Assembly: GCA_035697245.1 (NCBI GenBank) | Contig: DASSDH010000023.1 | Span: 1 to 17,010, forward strand | Direction of reading: 5' to 3' | Length of the DNA: 17,010 bases | Source: JACVRX01 sp035697245 | GTDB lineage: Bacteria > Actinomycetota > Actinomycetes > Jiangellales > Jiangellaceae | Shown: positions 7,423-14,369 of the stretch, piece by piece | Numbering within the stretch: position 1 is the stretch's first letter | Layout of the letters: the number at the start of each line of letters is the position of its first letter | Notes under the pieces: generated by a model | The model's database searches: none | Told to the model about the DNA's origin: nothing | The model's input: the letters and a program-made list of their open reading frames with translations, nothing else | Made by a program: the position numbers and the translations under genes

Positions 7423-7854
7423 CTAGGCCTCGAGGCAGGCCTTGAGCCGTTGGAGGTCTGCGCTGATGTTCTTGCGCACCTGTCGTTCCATCAGCGGAGC
7501 GGCCCAGCCGAAGAAGCGGCCGGGTTCGCCGGTGGCCTGGATGGCGACCAGCGTGCCGTCGGCCGTGTCGTCGAGCTCGTAGCGCACGAGCATGGGGAAC
7601 GGTCGATCTACCTTCAGTTCGACCATCCGGTCCGGTTCATATCGGGTGACGACGTAGCCGTAGTCAAAGGTTCGGCCGAGGAACTTCGCCGTCCGTTCAG
7701 CTGTCGCACCGTGGACAAGAAGTCCTGGCTGAGCGGGCCGGCTGGAGGTGATGCCGCCGGTCCACCGCAGGTCGTTGGCTGGGTCGAACATGAACGCGGC
7801 AACGTCGCTGCGAGGCCGGCGGACGACCAACTCGGGGCGGACGTCAACGGGCAT
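7423..7854 (-). CDS. SRPBCC family protein (polyketide cyclase/dehydrase-like)
   Basis: A 143-aa single-domain protein of the START-like fold. It opens with a strand PVDVRPELVVRRPRSDVAAF and the phrase FDPANDLRWTGGI (23-35), which parallels the "P-x-x-x-W" turn of the SRPBCC group. The strands ending YVVTRYEPDRMVELKV and YELDDTADGTLVAIQATGEP are typical of this group, and the final helix is APLMERQVRKNISADLQRLK. Ligand is unknown. It lies 15 nt downstream of another SRPBCC gene on the same strand, so both are likely transcribed from the divergent promoter region around 8314-8448. It is unlike the AHSA1 subgroup because it has no WWGP box. Confidence 0.82.
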   Translation of the reverse strand: MPVDVRPELVVRRPRSDVAAFMFDPANDLRWTGGITSSRPAQPGLLVHGATAERTAKFLGRTFDYGYVVTRYEPDRMVELKVDRPFPMLVRYELDDTADGTLVAIQATGEPGRFFGWAAPLMERQVRKNISADLQRLKACLEA

Positions 7855-7869
7855 GACAATCAGCCAGCA

Positions 7870-8313
7870 TCATGAGGTCGAAGCGGCCGGGATGAACGGC
7901 TGTGGAGTGCCCGTGGCGGCGTACTTGGCAAGCCGGTCCAGGATGCCCGCCCAGGTCTGCGCGGTATGACCAAGGTCGGCCTCCGGGTAGCCGTCGCCGA
8001 AACCGTCGTGCCGGAATACGACCCCCGTTCCTGTTTCCGCGCGCACGGCGCCACCGAGCTCCCACTCCCACGTCGATCCCTCCCAGAACGGGAAGCCGGA
8101 GGTCACCCGCATGCGGACGACTTTGGTCGGCTCCGCGGTCACGTCCACCTCGAGGTCGATCGGCGTCGACGGAAACCCGAACCTGGCCCGGTCGGTGGAC
8201 ACCTCACAGTCCTCGGTCCAGAACCCGCGGTGCCCCTCGGTGGTGGACAGGATCTCGAAGATGTGGGCAGGGCTCGCCTCGACGTCTGCGGCCAGGGTGA
8301 TGGATCGGCTCAT
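7870..8313 (-). CDS. SRPBCC family protein
   Basis: A 147-aa START-like protein. MSRSITLAADVEASPAHIFE (1-20) followed by ILSTTEGHRGFWTEDCEVST is the usual opening helix and strand, with a G-F-W turn in place of the AHSA1 WWGP. Alternating strands with FWEGSTWEWELGG follow, and the closing helix is HTAQTWAGILDRLAKYA. ATG 8313 is chosen because AGGAGG sits 7 nt upstream; an in-frame upstream start would add 11 residues with no family support. The gene is the first of a leftward pair and is transcribed away from an ArsR gene, with a shared palindrome between them. The likely regulator is that ArsR protein. Confidence 0.85.
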   Translation of the reverse strand: MSRSITLAADVEASPAHIFEILSTTEGHRGFWTEDCEVSTDRARFGFPSTPIDLEVDVTAEPTKVVRMRVTSGFPFWEGSTWEWELGGAVRAETGTGVVFRHDGFGDGYPEADLGHTAQTWAGILDRLAKYAATGTPQPFIPAASTS

Positions 8314-8340
8314 CAGAGACCTCCTGCCGGATTGATCAAC

Positions 8341-8369
8341 TTGCACGTTATTTCAGTTGTATCTAAAAT
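8341..8369 (+). promoter_or_regulatory. Probable promoter of the rightward ArsR-SRPBCC pair
   Basis: TTGCAC (8341-8346) and TAAAAT (8364-8369) are spaced by 17 nt. The -10 box matches the consensus at five of six positions; the -35 box is weaker (three of six). It lies within the only AT-rich stretch of the divergent intergenic region, about 80 nt upstream of the ArsR start. Confidence 0.5.
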
Positions 8370-8371
8370 AA
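8348..8371. promoter_or_regulatory. 24-bp palindrome, probable ArsR operator in the divergent region
   Basis: TTATTTCAG (8348-8356) and CTAAAATAA (8363-8371) form an inverted repeat with eight of nine base pairs, around the 6-nt centre TTGTAT. It covers the spacer and -10 box of the rightward promoter and lies between divergent genes, so one bound ArsR dimer could repress both sides. Arms of this length in a GC-rich background are unlikely to be chance. Confidence 0.65.
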
Positions 8372-8448
8372 GGCCGCGGCGTCAAGCCCGGCTGGAGTGC
8401 TTGGCACGGCATAGTGACGCTTCGGCGGTGAGCGGAAGGGCCTGGGCG

Positions 8449-8760
8449 GTGGAACCATTGCATGTGATCGCCGCGCCACGCCGACTTCGCATTCTGGAGC
8501 TCGTCTGGGATCGGGAGCTGGCGGCCGGCGACATCGCCGCGCAGTTCGACGTGTCCTGGTCCGCCATCAGCCAGCACCTCGGCGTCTTGAAGTCGGCGGG
8601 CTTTGTGATCGAACGGCGGGTCGGAACCAGCCGGCTGTACCGCGCCGACAAGGACGGACTCGGATCGCTGCGCGCCGTCGTGGAAGATCAGTGGCGACGT
8701 GGCCTGAGCCGCCTCAAAGAGCTGGCCGAGGCCGAGCAGCATGACAAGGACCGGTCGTGA
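8449..8760 (+). CDS. ArsR-family winged-helix repressor
   Basis: A 103-aa regulator. LHVIAAPRRLRILELVWDRE (4-23) and AAGDIAAQFDVSWSAISQHL (25-44), followed by GVLKSAGFV, give the canonical ArsR first helices and helix-turn-helix. The wing follows with ERRVGTSRLYRAD (55-67). No metal-binding Cys is present at all, which points to the SRPBCC-linked group. GTG 8449 is favoured because GGAAGGG (8433-8439) lies ~9 nt upstream; GTG 8428 in frame is an alternative that would add seven residues. The stop overlaps the next start (GTGA at 8757-8760), so it is translated with that SRPBCC gene. It probably binds the palindrome at 8348-8371. Confidence 0.85.
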   Translation: MEPLHVIAAPRRLRILELVWDRELAAGDIAAQFDVSWSAISQHLGVLKSAGFVIERRVGTSRLYRADKDGLGSLRAVVEDQWRRGLSRLKELAEAEQHDKDRS

Positions 8761-9206
8761 CCGGCGCCGAGGTGCTCGAGGTGACTGTCCACATCGCGGC
8801 AACGCCGGACACGGTGTTTCCCTACTTCATCGACCCGGATCGGTACGTGCAGTGGATGGGTGACCGCGCGATGTTGAATGCGGTGCCCGGCGGCGTATTC
8901 CGCGTCCGGATGCTAGACGGGGTCGAAGCTGCCGGCGAGTTCGTCGAGGTCGACCCGCCACGCCGGGTGGTATTCACCTGGGGTTGGACCCACGGTGTGG
9001 CCGTGGCGCCCGGGAGCACCCGAGTGGTCGTCACGCTCGAGGCCGAGAACGGCGGCACTCGGGTAGTGCTACGTCACTACGGCTTGCCCGACGACGAGCT
9101 GCGTGCCCACCACCGCAAGGGCTGGGAGATGTACCTGGACCGGCTCCGCGGCCGCCTGCATGGCGCAGATCCCGGCGCAGCTCTCGAGGCAGATCCGAAC
9201 GCGTAG
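8757..9206 (+). CDS. AHSA1/SRPBCC domain protein
   Basis: A 149-aa START-like protein starting at GTG within the GTGA overlap with the ArsR gene. The first strand/helix VLEVTVHIAATPDTVFPYFI (6-25) is followed by DPDRYVQWMGDRAML, the AHSA1-like helix and turn with W-M-G in place of WWGP. The strands VPGGVFRVRM and PRRVVFTWGW are the usual AHSA1 pattern. The closing helix AHHRKGWEMYLDRLRGRL completes the fold. Ligand unknown. With its ArsR partner it forms the second such pair in 2.6 kb. Convergent with the ribokinase gene, with a 52-nt gap in which I see no clear terminator hairpin. Confidence 0.87.
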   Translation: MTGAEVLEVTVHIAATPDTVFPYFIDPDRYVQWMGDRAMLNAVPGGVFRVRMLDGVEAAGEFVEVDPPRRVVFTWGWTHGVAVAPGSTRVVVTLEAENGGTRVVLRHYGLPDDELRAHHRKGWEMYLDRLRGRLHGADPGAALEADPNA

Positions 9207-9258
9207 CGGCGTAAAGCATCTCGGGTCAGCCGCGAGCTGCGTCCGCGATGAGCCGTCA

Positions 9259-10182
9259 TTAACGGGTAGCAGCGAGGAGCGCATCGATCTCGTGCCGATA
9301 GGGCATTGACGCCGACGCGCCGCGTCGCTGGACAGATAGCGCCGCCGCGGCGGTCGCCCACTCGAGGCCTTCGGGAAGGGCGCGTCCCTCTGCCAGCGCA
9401 AGGGTCAGGGCGGCGACGAACGTGTCGCCGGCGGCCGTCGTGTCGACCGTCGGGACCTCGATTGCCGGCACCTCCACTACTCCAGAGCGATCGGCATAGA
9501 GGCAGCCGCGTCGACCCATGGTCACCGCGACGGCGGGTGCGCCTCGGGCGAGGAGAGTCTCAGCCGCTGTCCGGGGGTCGTGCGCGCCGGTGAGCAGCTC
9601 CGCCTCGTGCTCATTCGGGACCAAGAGGTCGACCGCTTCGAGCAGGTCCGCGGTGACGGGCCGGACCGGGGCCGGCGTCAGTACGACTGTCACTCCGCAT
9701 TCGGCACCCCACCGAGCGGCACTCTCGACGATCTCGGTCGGCAGCTCCAGTTGGAGCAGGAGCACGTCCGAGGTGCTGATCGCAGTGCGGTGGTCGTCCG
9801 ACATCGTGCGGACGGTTCCGTTCGCGCCTGGTATGACAACGATGGAGTTCTCACCGTAGGCGTCGACGACGATATGAGCCGTGCCGGTCGGCACGTCGAC
9901 TACGTCCAGCCCGATCGTGTCGACTCCGTCTGCTTCGAGCACAGCCCGGATCCGGCGGCCGAAGGCGTCGTCACCGACAGCCCCGAGCATACGGACGTCA
10001 CCGCCGGCCCGTGCCGCTGCGAGGGCTTGGTTGGCACCCTTGCCACCCGGGATCTGGGCGAACTCGTGCCCGACCACCGTTTCGCCAGGCGTCGGTGCCC
10101 GGTCGACAGTCACGACCAGATCCATGTTGGCGCTGCCGAGCACACATACCGAGGCCCGTTTCGGCTGCGGGGGGCCGGCCAT
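9259..10182 (-). CDS. rbsK: Ribokinase (PfkB family carbohydrate kinase)
   Basis: A 307-aa kinase that phosphorylates ribose, or a related sugar, at O5 with ATP. Ribokinase hallmarks are GSANMDLVVTVDRAPTPGET (16-35), the substrate loop IPGGKGANQA (44-53), NEHEAELLTG (190-199) and the catalytic signature VDTTAAGDTF (246-255) with the base D253. The C-terminal QRRGASASMPYRHEID resembles E. coli RbsK. The start is ATG 10182; its first base is the last base of the preceding gene's stop (TAATG), so the gene is translationally coupled to the alpha/beta hydrolase. No ribose transporter, RbsD or nucleoside hydrolase is visible. Its place as last gene of a protease operon is unusual. Ribose is the likeliest substrate, but not proven. 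Confidence 0.92.
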   Translation of the reverse strand: MAGPPQPKRASVCVLGSANMDLVVTVDRAPTPGETVVGHEFAQIPGGKGANQALAAARAGGDVRMLGAVGDDAFGRRIRAVLEADGVDTIGLDVVDVPTGTAHIVVDAYGENSIVVIPGANGTVRTMSDDHRTAISTSDVLLLQLELPTEIVESAARWGAECGVTVVLTPAPVRPVTADLLEAVDLLVPNEHEAELLTGAHDPRTAAETLLARGAPAVAVTMGRRGCLYADRSGVVEVPAIEVPTVDTTAAGDTFVAALTLALAEGRALPEGLEWATAAAALSVQRRGASASMPYRHEIDALLAATR

Positions 10183-11651
10183 TAACGACCAGTGCCGGGA
10201 AGCCATTCCTGCAGACGGCGTTGAACGGCTGGTGCTGCGAAGTAGCTGTTGTGGCTGACTGCCTGCTCGTCGGCAATGGAGAGTCGACGATCCGCCGCCA
10301 CCAGCGCGTTGTCGTCCACCTGCCAGGCACCATCGCGGGGCACGACCAGGTCGTTCGCGCTGCCGAACAACCGGTCGGCGACCAGATCCATCGCGAGTTG
10401 GCGGGGATTGCGTGATGTCGGCGCGAAATCGGCGGCGATCGCCGCATAACCGACTTGTCGCGACGCGTCCTTGTTGAGGGCTCGCAAGTAATCACCGCTG
10501 GGATTCATGGACATCAACCCGCCCAGACCTTCCGCGACGCCGGTCGCGACCTGCTTGACCACCTCCAGGACCACTTGGAGTACGTCGACGGCACCGACGT
10601 CGGGGAAGGCGTCGAGCAGGTTCGTGTAGGTATCCAGCAGATCGCCGAGGTGCTCGGTATCCGCCAGCACGGTCCCGGCGTTCGGAACCCCGACGAAAAC
10701 AGCGGAGCGCACGTCGAGCCGGCGGCCACCCAGCGCCAACCGGTCCTGCTGCTCGGCGAATGCTCGAGCGACCAGGCCGCCACGGGAGTGTCCCAGCACG
10801 TCGACGACGAGCTCCGCATCAGTCGGAGCCCCGGCCGCGAACTGCTCCGTGAACCACTGGGCATTGGTGATCGGGTCGACACTGATGGTCGGATGGTCGA
10901 AAACGACGACCCGGCCGTCGTACGCGTCGACCAGCGCCCGCAGCTCCTCCGCGGGCAAGGCGGAGAACGCGGTTGCGCCGCGCGAGAACGTGCCGTGGAC
11001 GAGAAGCAACGCGGGTCCCGTTGTCAGGCTCGGCCAGTCGACGGGCGGTCCGTCCAGGCCGGGCGCTCCGGTCACCGTCCGGAGGCCGTACCACCGGTGC
11101 TTCTGCTCCCAGCGGCCGGCCAGGTAGCTTCCCGCGCGGCCGAGGACGGCGTCGAGGTGCTGGAAGGCCAGGACCCTGAGCACCTTCTTGGCCAGCCAGC
11201 CCACCGGTCCACGGGTGTCGCCGGTGCTTTCCGGAGCCCGCAACGGAATGCGGTAGGTCAGCAGCTCGTCGCCGCGGGTCTCCCGGGCATCGGCCGGCTG
11301 TTCCGCCGGGTAGTGCCAGGTCAGCAGCCCGTCCTCGTCGACGAGCAGGACCACCTGCCCCATGCTCGCCCCGGGAGATGGCACCTGGGCCACGATCGCG
11401 GGCTCGCCCCCGCCGCCCCGGCCGCCACCGCCGCTGGCGCCCACTGACAGGTCGGTCAACTCCACGTCGACCTGGACGCGAAGATCTGCGGCCGCTAGCG
11501 CGGCCGCCACCGCCTCGGAGACGTGTGCGTCGGCCCTACTGTCGCTGGGCGCGGGATACACGGCCTCGGCTCGGCCGCCGACTCCGGGCGTGGCGATGAG
11601 GACGCCACCGGTCTCGACGAATCCGCCGTCAGGGTCCAACTCGGTGGCCAT
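10182..11651 (-). CDS. Alpha/beta hydrolase (lipase/esterase-like) of the protease operon
   Basis: A 489-aa Ser hydrolase without a signal peptide. Residues 1-~115 form an N-terminal domain of their own, with a Gly-rich stretch (GASGGGGRGGGG, ~71-82). The hydrolase core starts at GPALLLVHGTFSRG (~212-225), where HGTFS forms the oxyanion-hole region. The nucleophile is S289 in VLGHSRGGLVARAF. Likely partners are D434 in NDLVVP and H467 in VSHNSYF. VGVPNAGTVLAD (after the nucleophile) is typical of PGAP1-like and lipase-type hydrolases. ATG 11651 is preferred since AGGAGG lies 9 nt upstream; ATG 11657 would leave only 3 nt. It overlaps the CHAT gene by 23 nt and is coupled to ribokinase (TAATG). 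Substrate unknown; lipid or ester is inference. Confidence 0.85.
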   Translation of the reverse strand: MATELDPDGGFVETGGVLIATPGVGGRAEAVYPAPSDSRADAHVSEAVAAALAAADLRVQVDVELTDLSVGASGGGGRGGGGEPAIVAQVPSPGASMGQVVLLVDEDGLLTWHYPAEQPADARETRGDELLTYRIPLRAPESTGDTRGPVGWLAKKVLRVLAFQHLDAVLGRAGSYLAGRWEQKHRWYGLRTVTGAPGLDGPPVDWPSLTTGPALLLVHGTFSRGATAFSALPAEELRALVDAYDGRVVVFDHPTISVDPITNAQWFTEQFAAGAPTDAELVVDVLGHSRGGLVARAFAEQQDRLALGGRRLDVRSAVFVGVPNAGTVLADTEHLGDLLDTYTNLLDAFPDVGAVDVLQVVLEVVKQVATGVAEGLGGLMSMNPSGDYLRALNKDASRQVGYAAIAADFAPTSRNPRQLAMDLVADRLFGSANDLVVPRDGAWQVDDNALVAADRRLSIADEQAVSHNSYFAAPAVQRRLQEWLPGTGR

Positions 11652-14364
11652 CGCCATCCGCCTCCTTCGACCGGCTCAGCTCCAGCAGAGGGTGTCCGTA
11701 CAGAACGTAGGCGAGGTTGGTCCCCGACTCCGAGGGGCGTGCCCGCTCGGCGCGCAGGAACTCCGCCGGCGACGTGCCCGAGAAGACCGCCTGGTAGAAG
11801 CGCAGCGAGATGTCCTTGGCCACGTCGTCCTTGACGCTCCACAGCGGCGCGATGACGGCCGACGCGCCGGCCTCGACGAACGCCTGCGCCATCCCGCCGT
11901 ACTGCCCGAGCGTCTCCCCGGCCATCCCGACTTGACAGGCATTGAGGAACACGAACGGCTGATGGGTGAGGTCGAACCCCACGATCACGTCCGGCTCCAC
12001 CGAGCCGTCTTCCAGGATGAGGCCGTCCTGTACTCCGGTCGGGTCGAACTTGCCGTGAATCGCGAAATGCAGCACCTGCGCGGGCGGCTCTCCCTCCAGG
12101 CAGGCGACCAAGGACTCGATCTTGGCGTCGACGATCACGGCGCCGTACGCGGCTTCGAGATCGAGGGCTTCCTGCTCGGCATGCTTCAGCGGGTTGAAGC
12201 CGATCACGCCCTGGTAGAGGCCGCGGATCACGTTCATCGTGCGCATCGACACCAGGCGGGCCGGCTCGGCCGTCGGACCGGACGTGTCCAGGGCCCACCT
12301 CCCGACGACGGCCTGGGCGCCCAGCACAGCCGGGACCGATCCCAACCACGGGTCCTCGACGTGGGCCAGCTCCCAAGGAATGTAGGGGTCTGCAGACTGC
12401 AGCAGTACCGTCGGCGGGCCGCCGACGGCAGCCGCGGTGGCCCGGATCGCGCTGTGCACCGGCGCTGGGATCACCTCGCCGATGCGTTTGGCCTTGCCCC
12501 GGATGAGCGGCTCGAGTAGGGGTCCCTGTTTCGCGCCGAGGCTTTTCATCAGCTTGCGGGCGAACTCGTCGGGCTTGCTGCCGAGAGTGCATACGAGCGG
12601 CTCGGTCGAACCCGGCACCGACTCATGCGGAGACTGGTAGCTCCACAGCAACCGCCGACCCTCGATGTCGTCGCCCTTGCCGATCGTGATGGTCAGGTCG
12701 GCTGTCTTCGAAGCGGCCGTGGGGAGTGCGGCGTCGACGCCCTTAGCGACCGTCGGGCCGGCCTCACCCGGTAGGTCCTTCGCGCTGGCGACGACCATCA
12801 CCACGCGGGTCGCGCTGCCCACGGTCGTCCCGTCGACCGAGAAGACCGCCAGGAGTTGGCGCACGGAGTCGAGCGTCGGTGCGGACACCGCGCTCAGATG
12901 CAGGACCGTCGTCGGATACCGCTCTTCGGGCGTGACCGAGAGCTCCACGGTCGGCGCCTCGCCCGGCCGCAGCGTGAATCCGTCCATGATCACTTGGACG
13001 GTGAGCGTGTAGGCGGGCCGGTTCGGCAGGGTCATCGGCTGGCCTAGCACCCTGGGCGTCGGCCGGTCGGCGAGACCGATCTCGAGGTCGAACTCCTCCT
13101 CGACGACGACCGTTGACGGGCAGGCGAGCCGAGCGTAAGCGGCGGTGTGCGCTGGAGACTCCTCGGGGACGAGGCTCTCCGGCTGGATGCCGACGTCGAA
13201 GGACATGTCGGCGTCGACTCCTGAGTCGCCACGGGTGGGCGGCGGCGCGCCCAGGTCGGCCGGTGCCGGCCAGGGCGGCGAGCCGGACGGCACGCCGGGT
13301 GGCTCGGCTGTCGTCAGCCACGCCGCGGCGTCGCGGATCATCAGGCAGGCATCGGCGCTCGTCCCGTCGCCGTCGTGCCCCGACCGGGCCAGAGCTGTCA
13401 CGAGGTTCGCCGCACCGGCCCGCGCGAGTGTCCATGCGACGTACGGCCGTGCGGCCCCGGCCTGTTGCGCGATGTCGAGCCAGGTCGTGTACACCTCGGC
13501 CGGGTCCGGCGCCGTACCGGCAGGAAGCGCCGCGGCGTCGGACGCCAGGTTCGCGCCCGCATCAGCCGCCGACCCGGATCGGACGGCGTCGACGAAACGG
13601 CTCAACGCGCTGGCGAAGTCGTCCAGCCGCTCGGGTGTGGAAGAGAGCCGCACTGGCTCGAGCCAGGCCGCGCGCAGCGCGTCGTGGACGGCGGAACCGA
13701 TCAACAGGCGCCGGTCGAGATGCCAGATCAAGAACTGCGGCAAGGGGAGCGCCGCCCGAAGGGCGAGGTGCGACACCGGTCCGCCGGCCAGCGGCCATGC
13801 CTCCGGCTCCTTCATCACCCGGGCCAGCCACTCGTCCAAGCGGTCGGTGTCGAAGCGCCGCGCCGCCGCCACCGCCGACCACCACGACCGGACCGCGTGG
13901 TCGGCGGGATCGGGCGGAACGACCGGCATCCGGGCCGGGGTCACCGGCAGCCGCTCCAGTGGCAGCCCCGCCAGCCGGGCTGCCGTGCGGTCGGTGAGCG
14001 GACGGGCGAGCAGCCGGGCCACCTCGGCGGCGAGGACGCTGTCGTCGCCGACCTCGGCGAGGGCAACCGACGCGATCCGCTGGCCCGGATGCCCTCCGTC
14101 CGCGGCAATCGACCGCAGCTCCTGCCGCAGCCGAGCCAGTGGTGCGTGCGCCGTGGCTCGCGCAACACCGAGCGACGGGCTGGCCAGCAGCTCTGTCAGC
14201 AGGTCGCCGACATGCTCCCAGGCAGCCGTTGTCAACGGCAGCCGGCCGGCGGCCTCGGCTGCCAATGCCCGGACCCGGCGGTCGCCGTCAGACAGCAGCG
14301 GTTGCAGCGGGGCCAGGTCTGCCCAGCCCAACGCCTCCTGACCGGTGGCCGCCGATGTCGTCAA
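11629..14364 (-). CDS. CHAT-domain (caspase-like) protease with helical and beta-rich N-terminal regions
   Basis: A ~911-aa cytosolic protein. The C-terminal ~260 residues are a CHAT domain, a Cys protease related to caspases. The family marks are ADPYIPWELAHVEDP (658-672), the catalytic His H770 in LHFAIHGKFD, the catalytic Cys C810 in FVFLNACQVG, then FVEAGASAVIAPLWSVKDDV (830-849) and LYGHPLL near the end. Residues ~15-135 resemble HEAT-type helical repeats, ~150-350 are also helical, ~351-390 are Pro/Gly-rich linker, and ~405-525 are beta-rich and Ig-like. These could sense a trigger or bind a partner. The start is TTG 14364, the first credible start after the S8 protease stop (5-nt gap), without a clear SD; the frame upstream of it is an Arg-rich shadow of the protease gene. 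Substrate unknown. Confidence 0.88.
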   Translation of the reverse strand: MTTSAATGQEALGWADLAPLQPLLSDGDRRVRALAAEAAGRLPLTTAAWEHVGDLLTELLASPSLGVARATAHAPLARLRQELRSIAADGGHPGQRIASVALAEVGDDSVLAAEVARLLARPLTDRTAARLAGLPLERLPVTPARMPVVPPDPADHAVRSWWSAVAAARRFDTDRLDEWLARVMKEPEAWPLAGGPVSHLALRAALPLPQFLIWHLDRRLLIGSAVHDALRAAWLEPVRLSSTPERLDDFASALSRFVDAVRSGSAADAGANLASDAAALPAGTAPDPAEVYTTWLDIAQQAGAARPYVAWTLARAGAANLVTALARSGHDGDGTSADACLMIRDAAAWLTTAEPPGVPSGSPPWPAPADLGAPPPTRGDSGVDADMSFDVGIQPESLVPEESPAHTAAYARLACPSTVVVEEEFDLEIGLADRPTPRVLGQPMTLPNRPAYTLTVQVIMDGFTLRPGEAPTVELSVTPEERYPTTVLHLSAVSAPTLDSVRQLLAVFSVDGTTVGSATRVVMVVASAKDLPGEAGPTVAKGVDAALPTAASKTADLTITIGKGDDIEGRRLLWSYQSPHESVPGSTEPLVCTLGSKPDEFARKLMKSLGAKQGPLLEPLIRGKAKRIGEVIPAPVHSAIRATAAAVGGPPTVLLQSADPYIPWELAHVEDPWLGSVPAVLGAQAVVGRWALDTSGPTAEPARLVSMRTMNVIRGLYQGVIGFNPLKHAEQEALDLEAAYGAVIVDAKIESLVACLEGEPPAQVLHFAIHGKFDPTGVQDGLILEDGSVEPDVIVGFDLTHQPFVFLNACQVGMAGETLGQYGGMAQAFVEAGASAVIAPLWSVKDDVAKDISLRFYQAVFSGTSPAEFLRAERARPSESGTNLAYVLYGHPLLELSRSKEADGDGHRVGP

Positions 14365-14369
14365 CGTCG

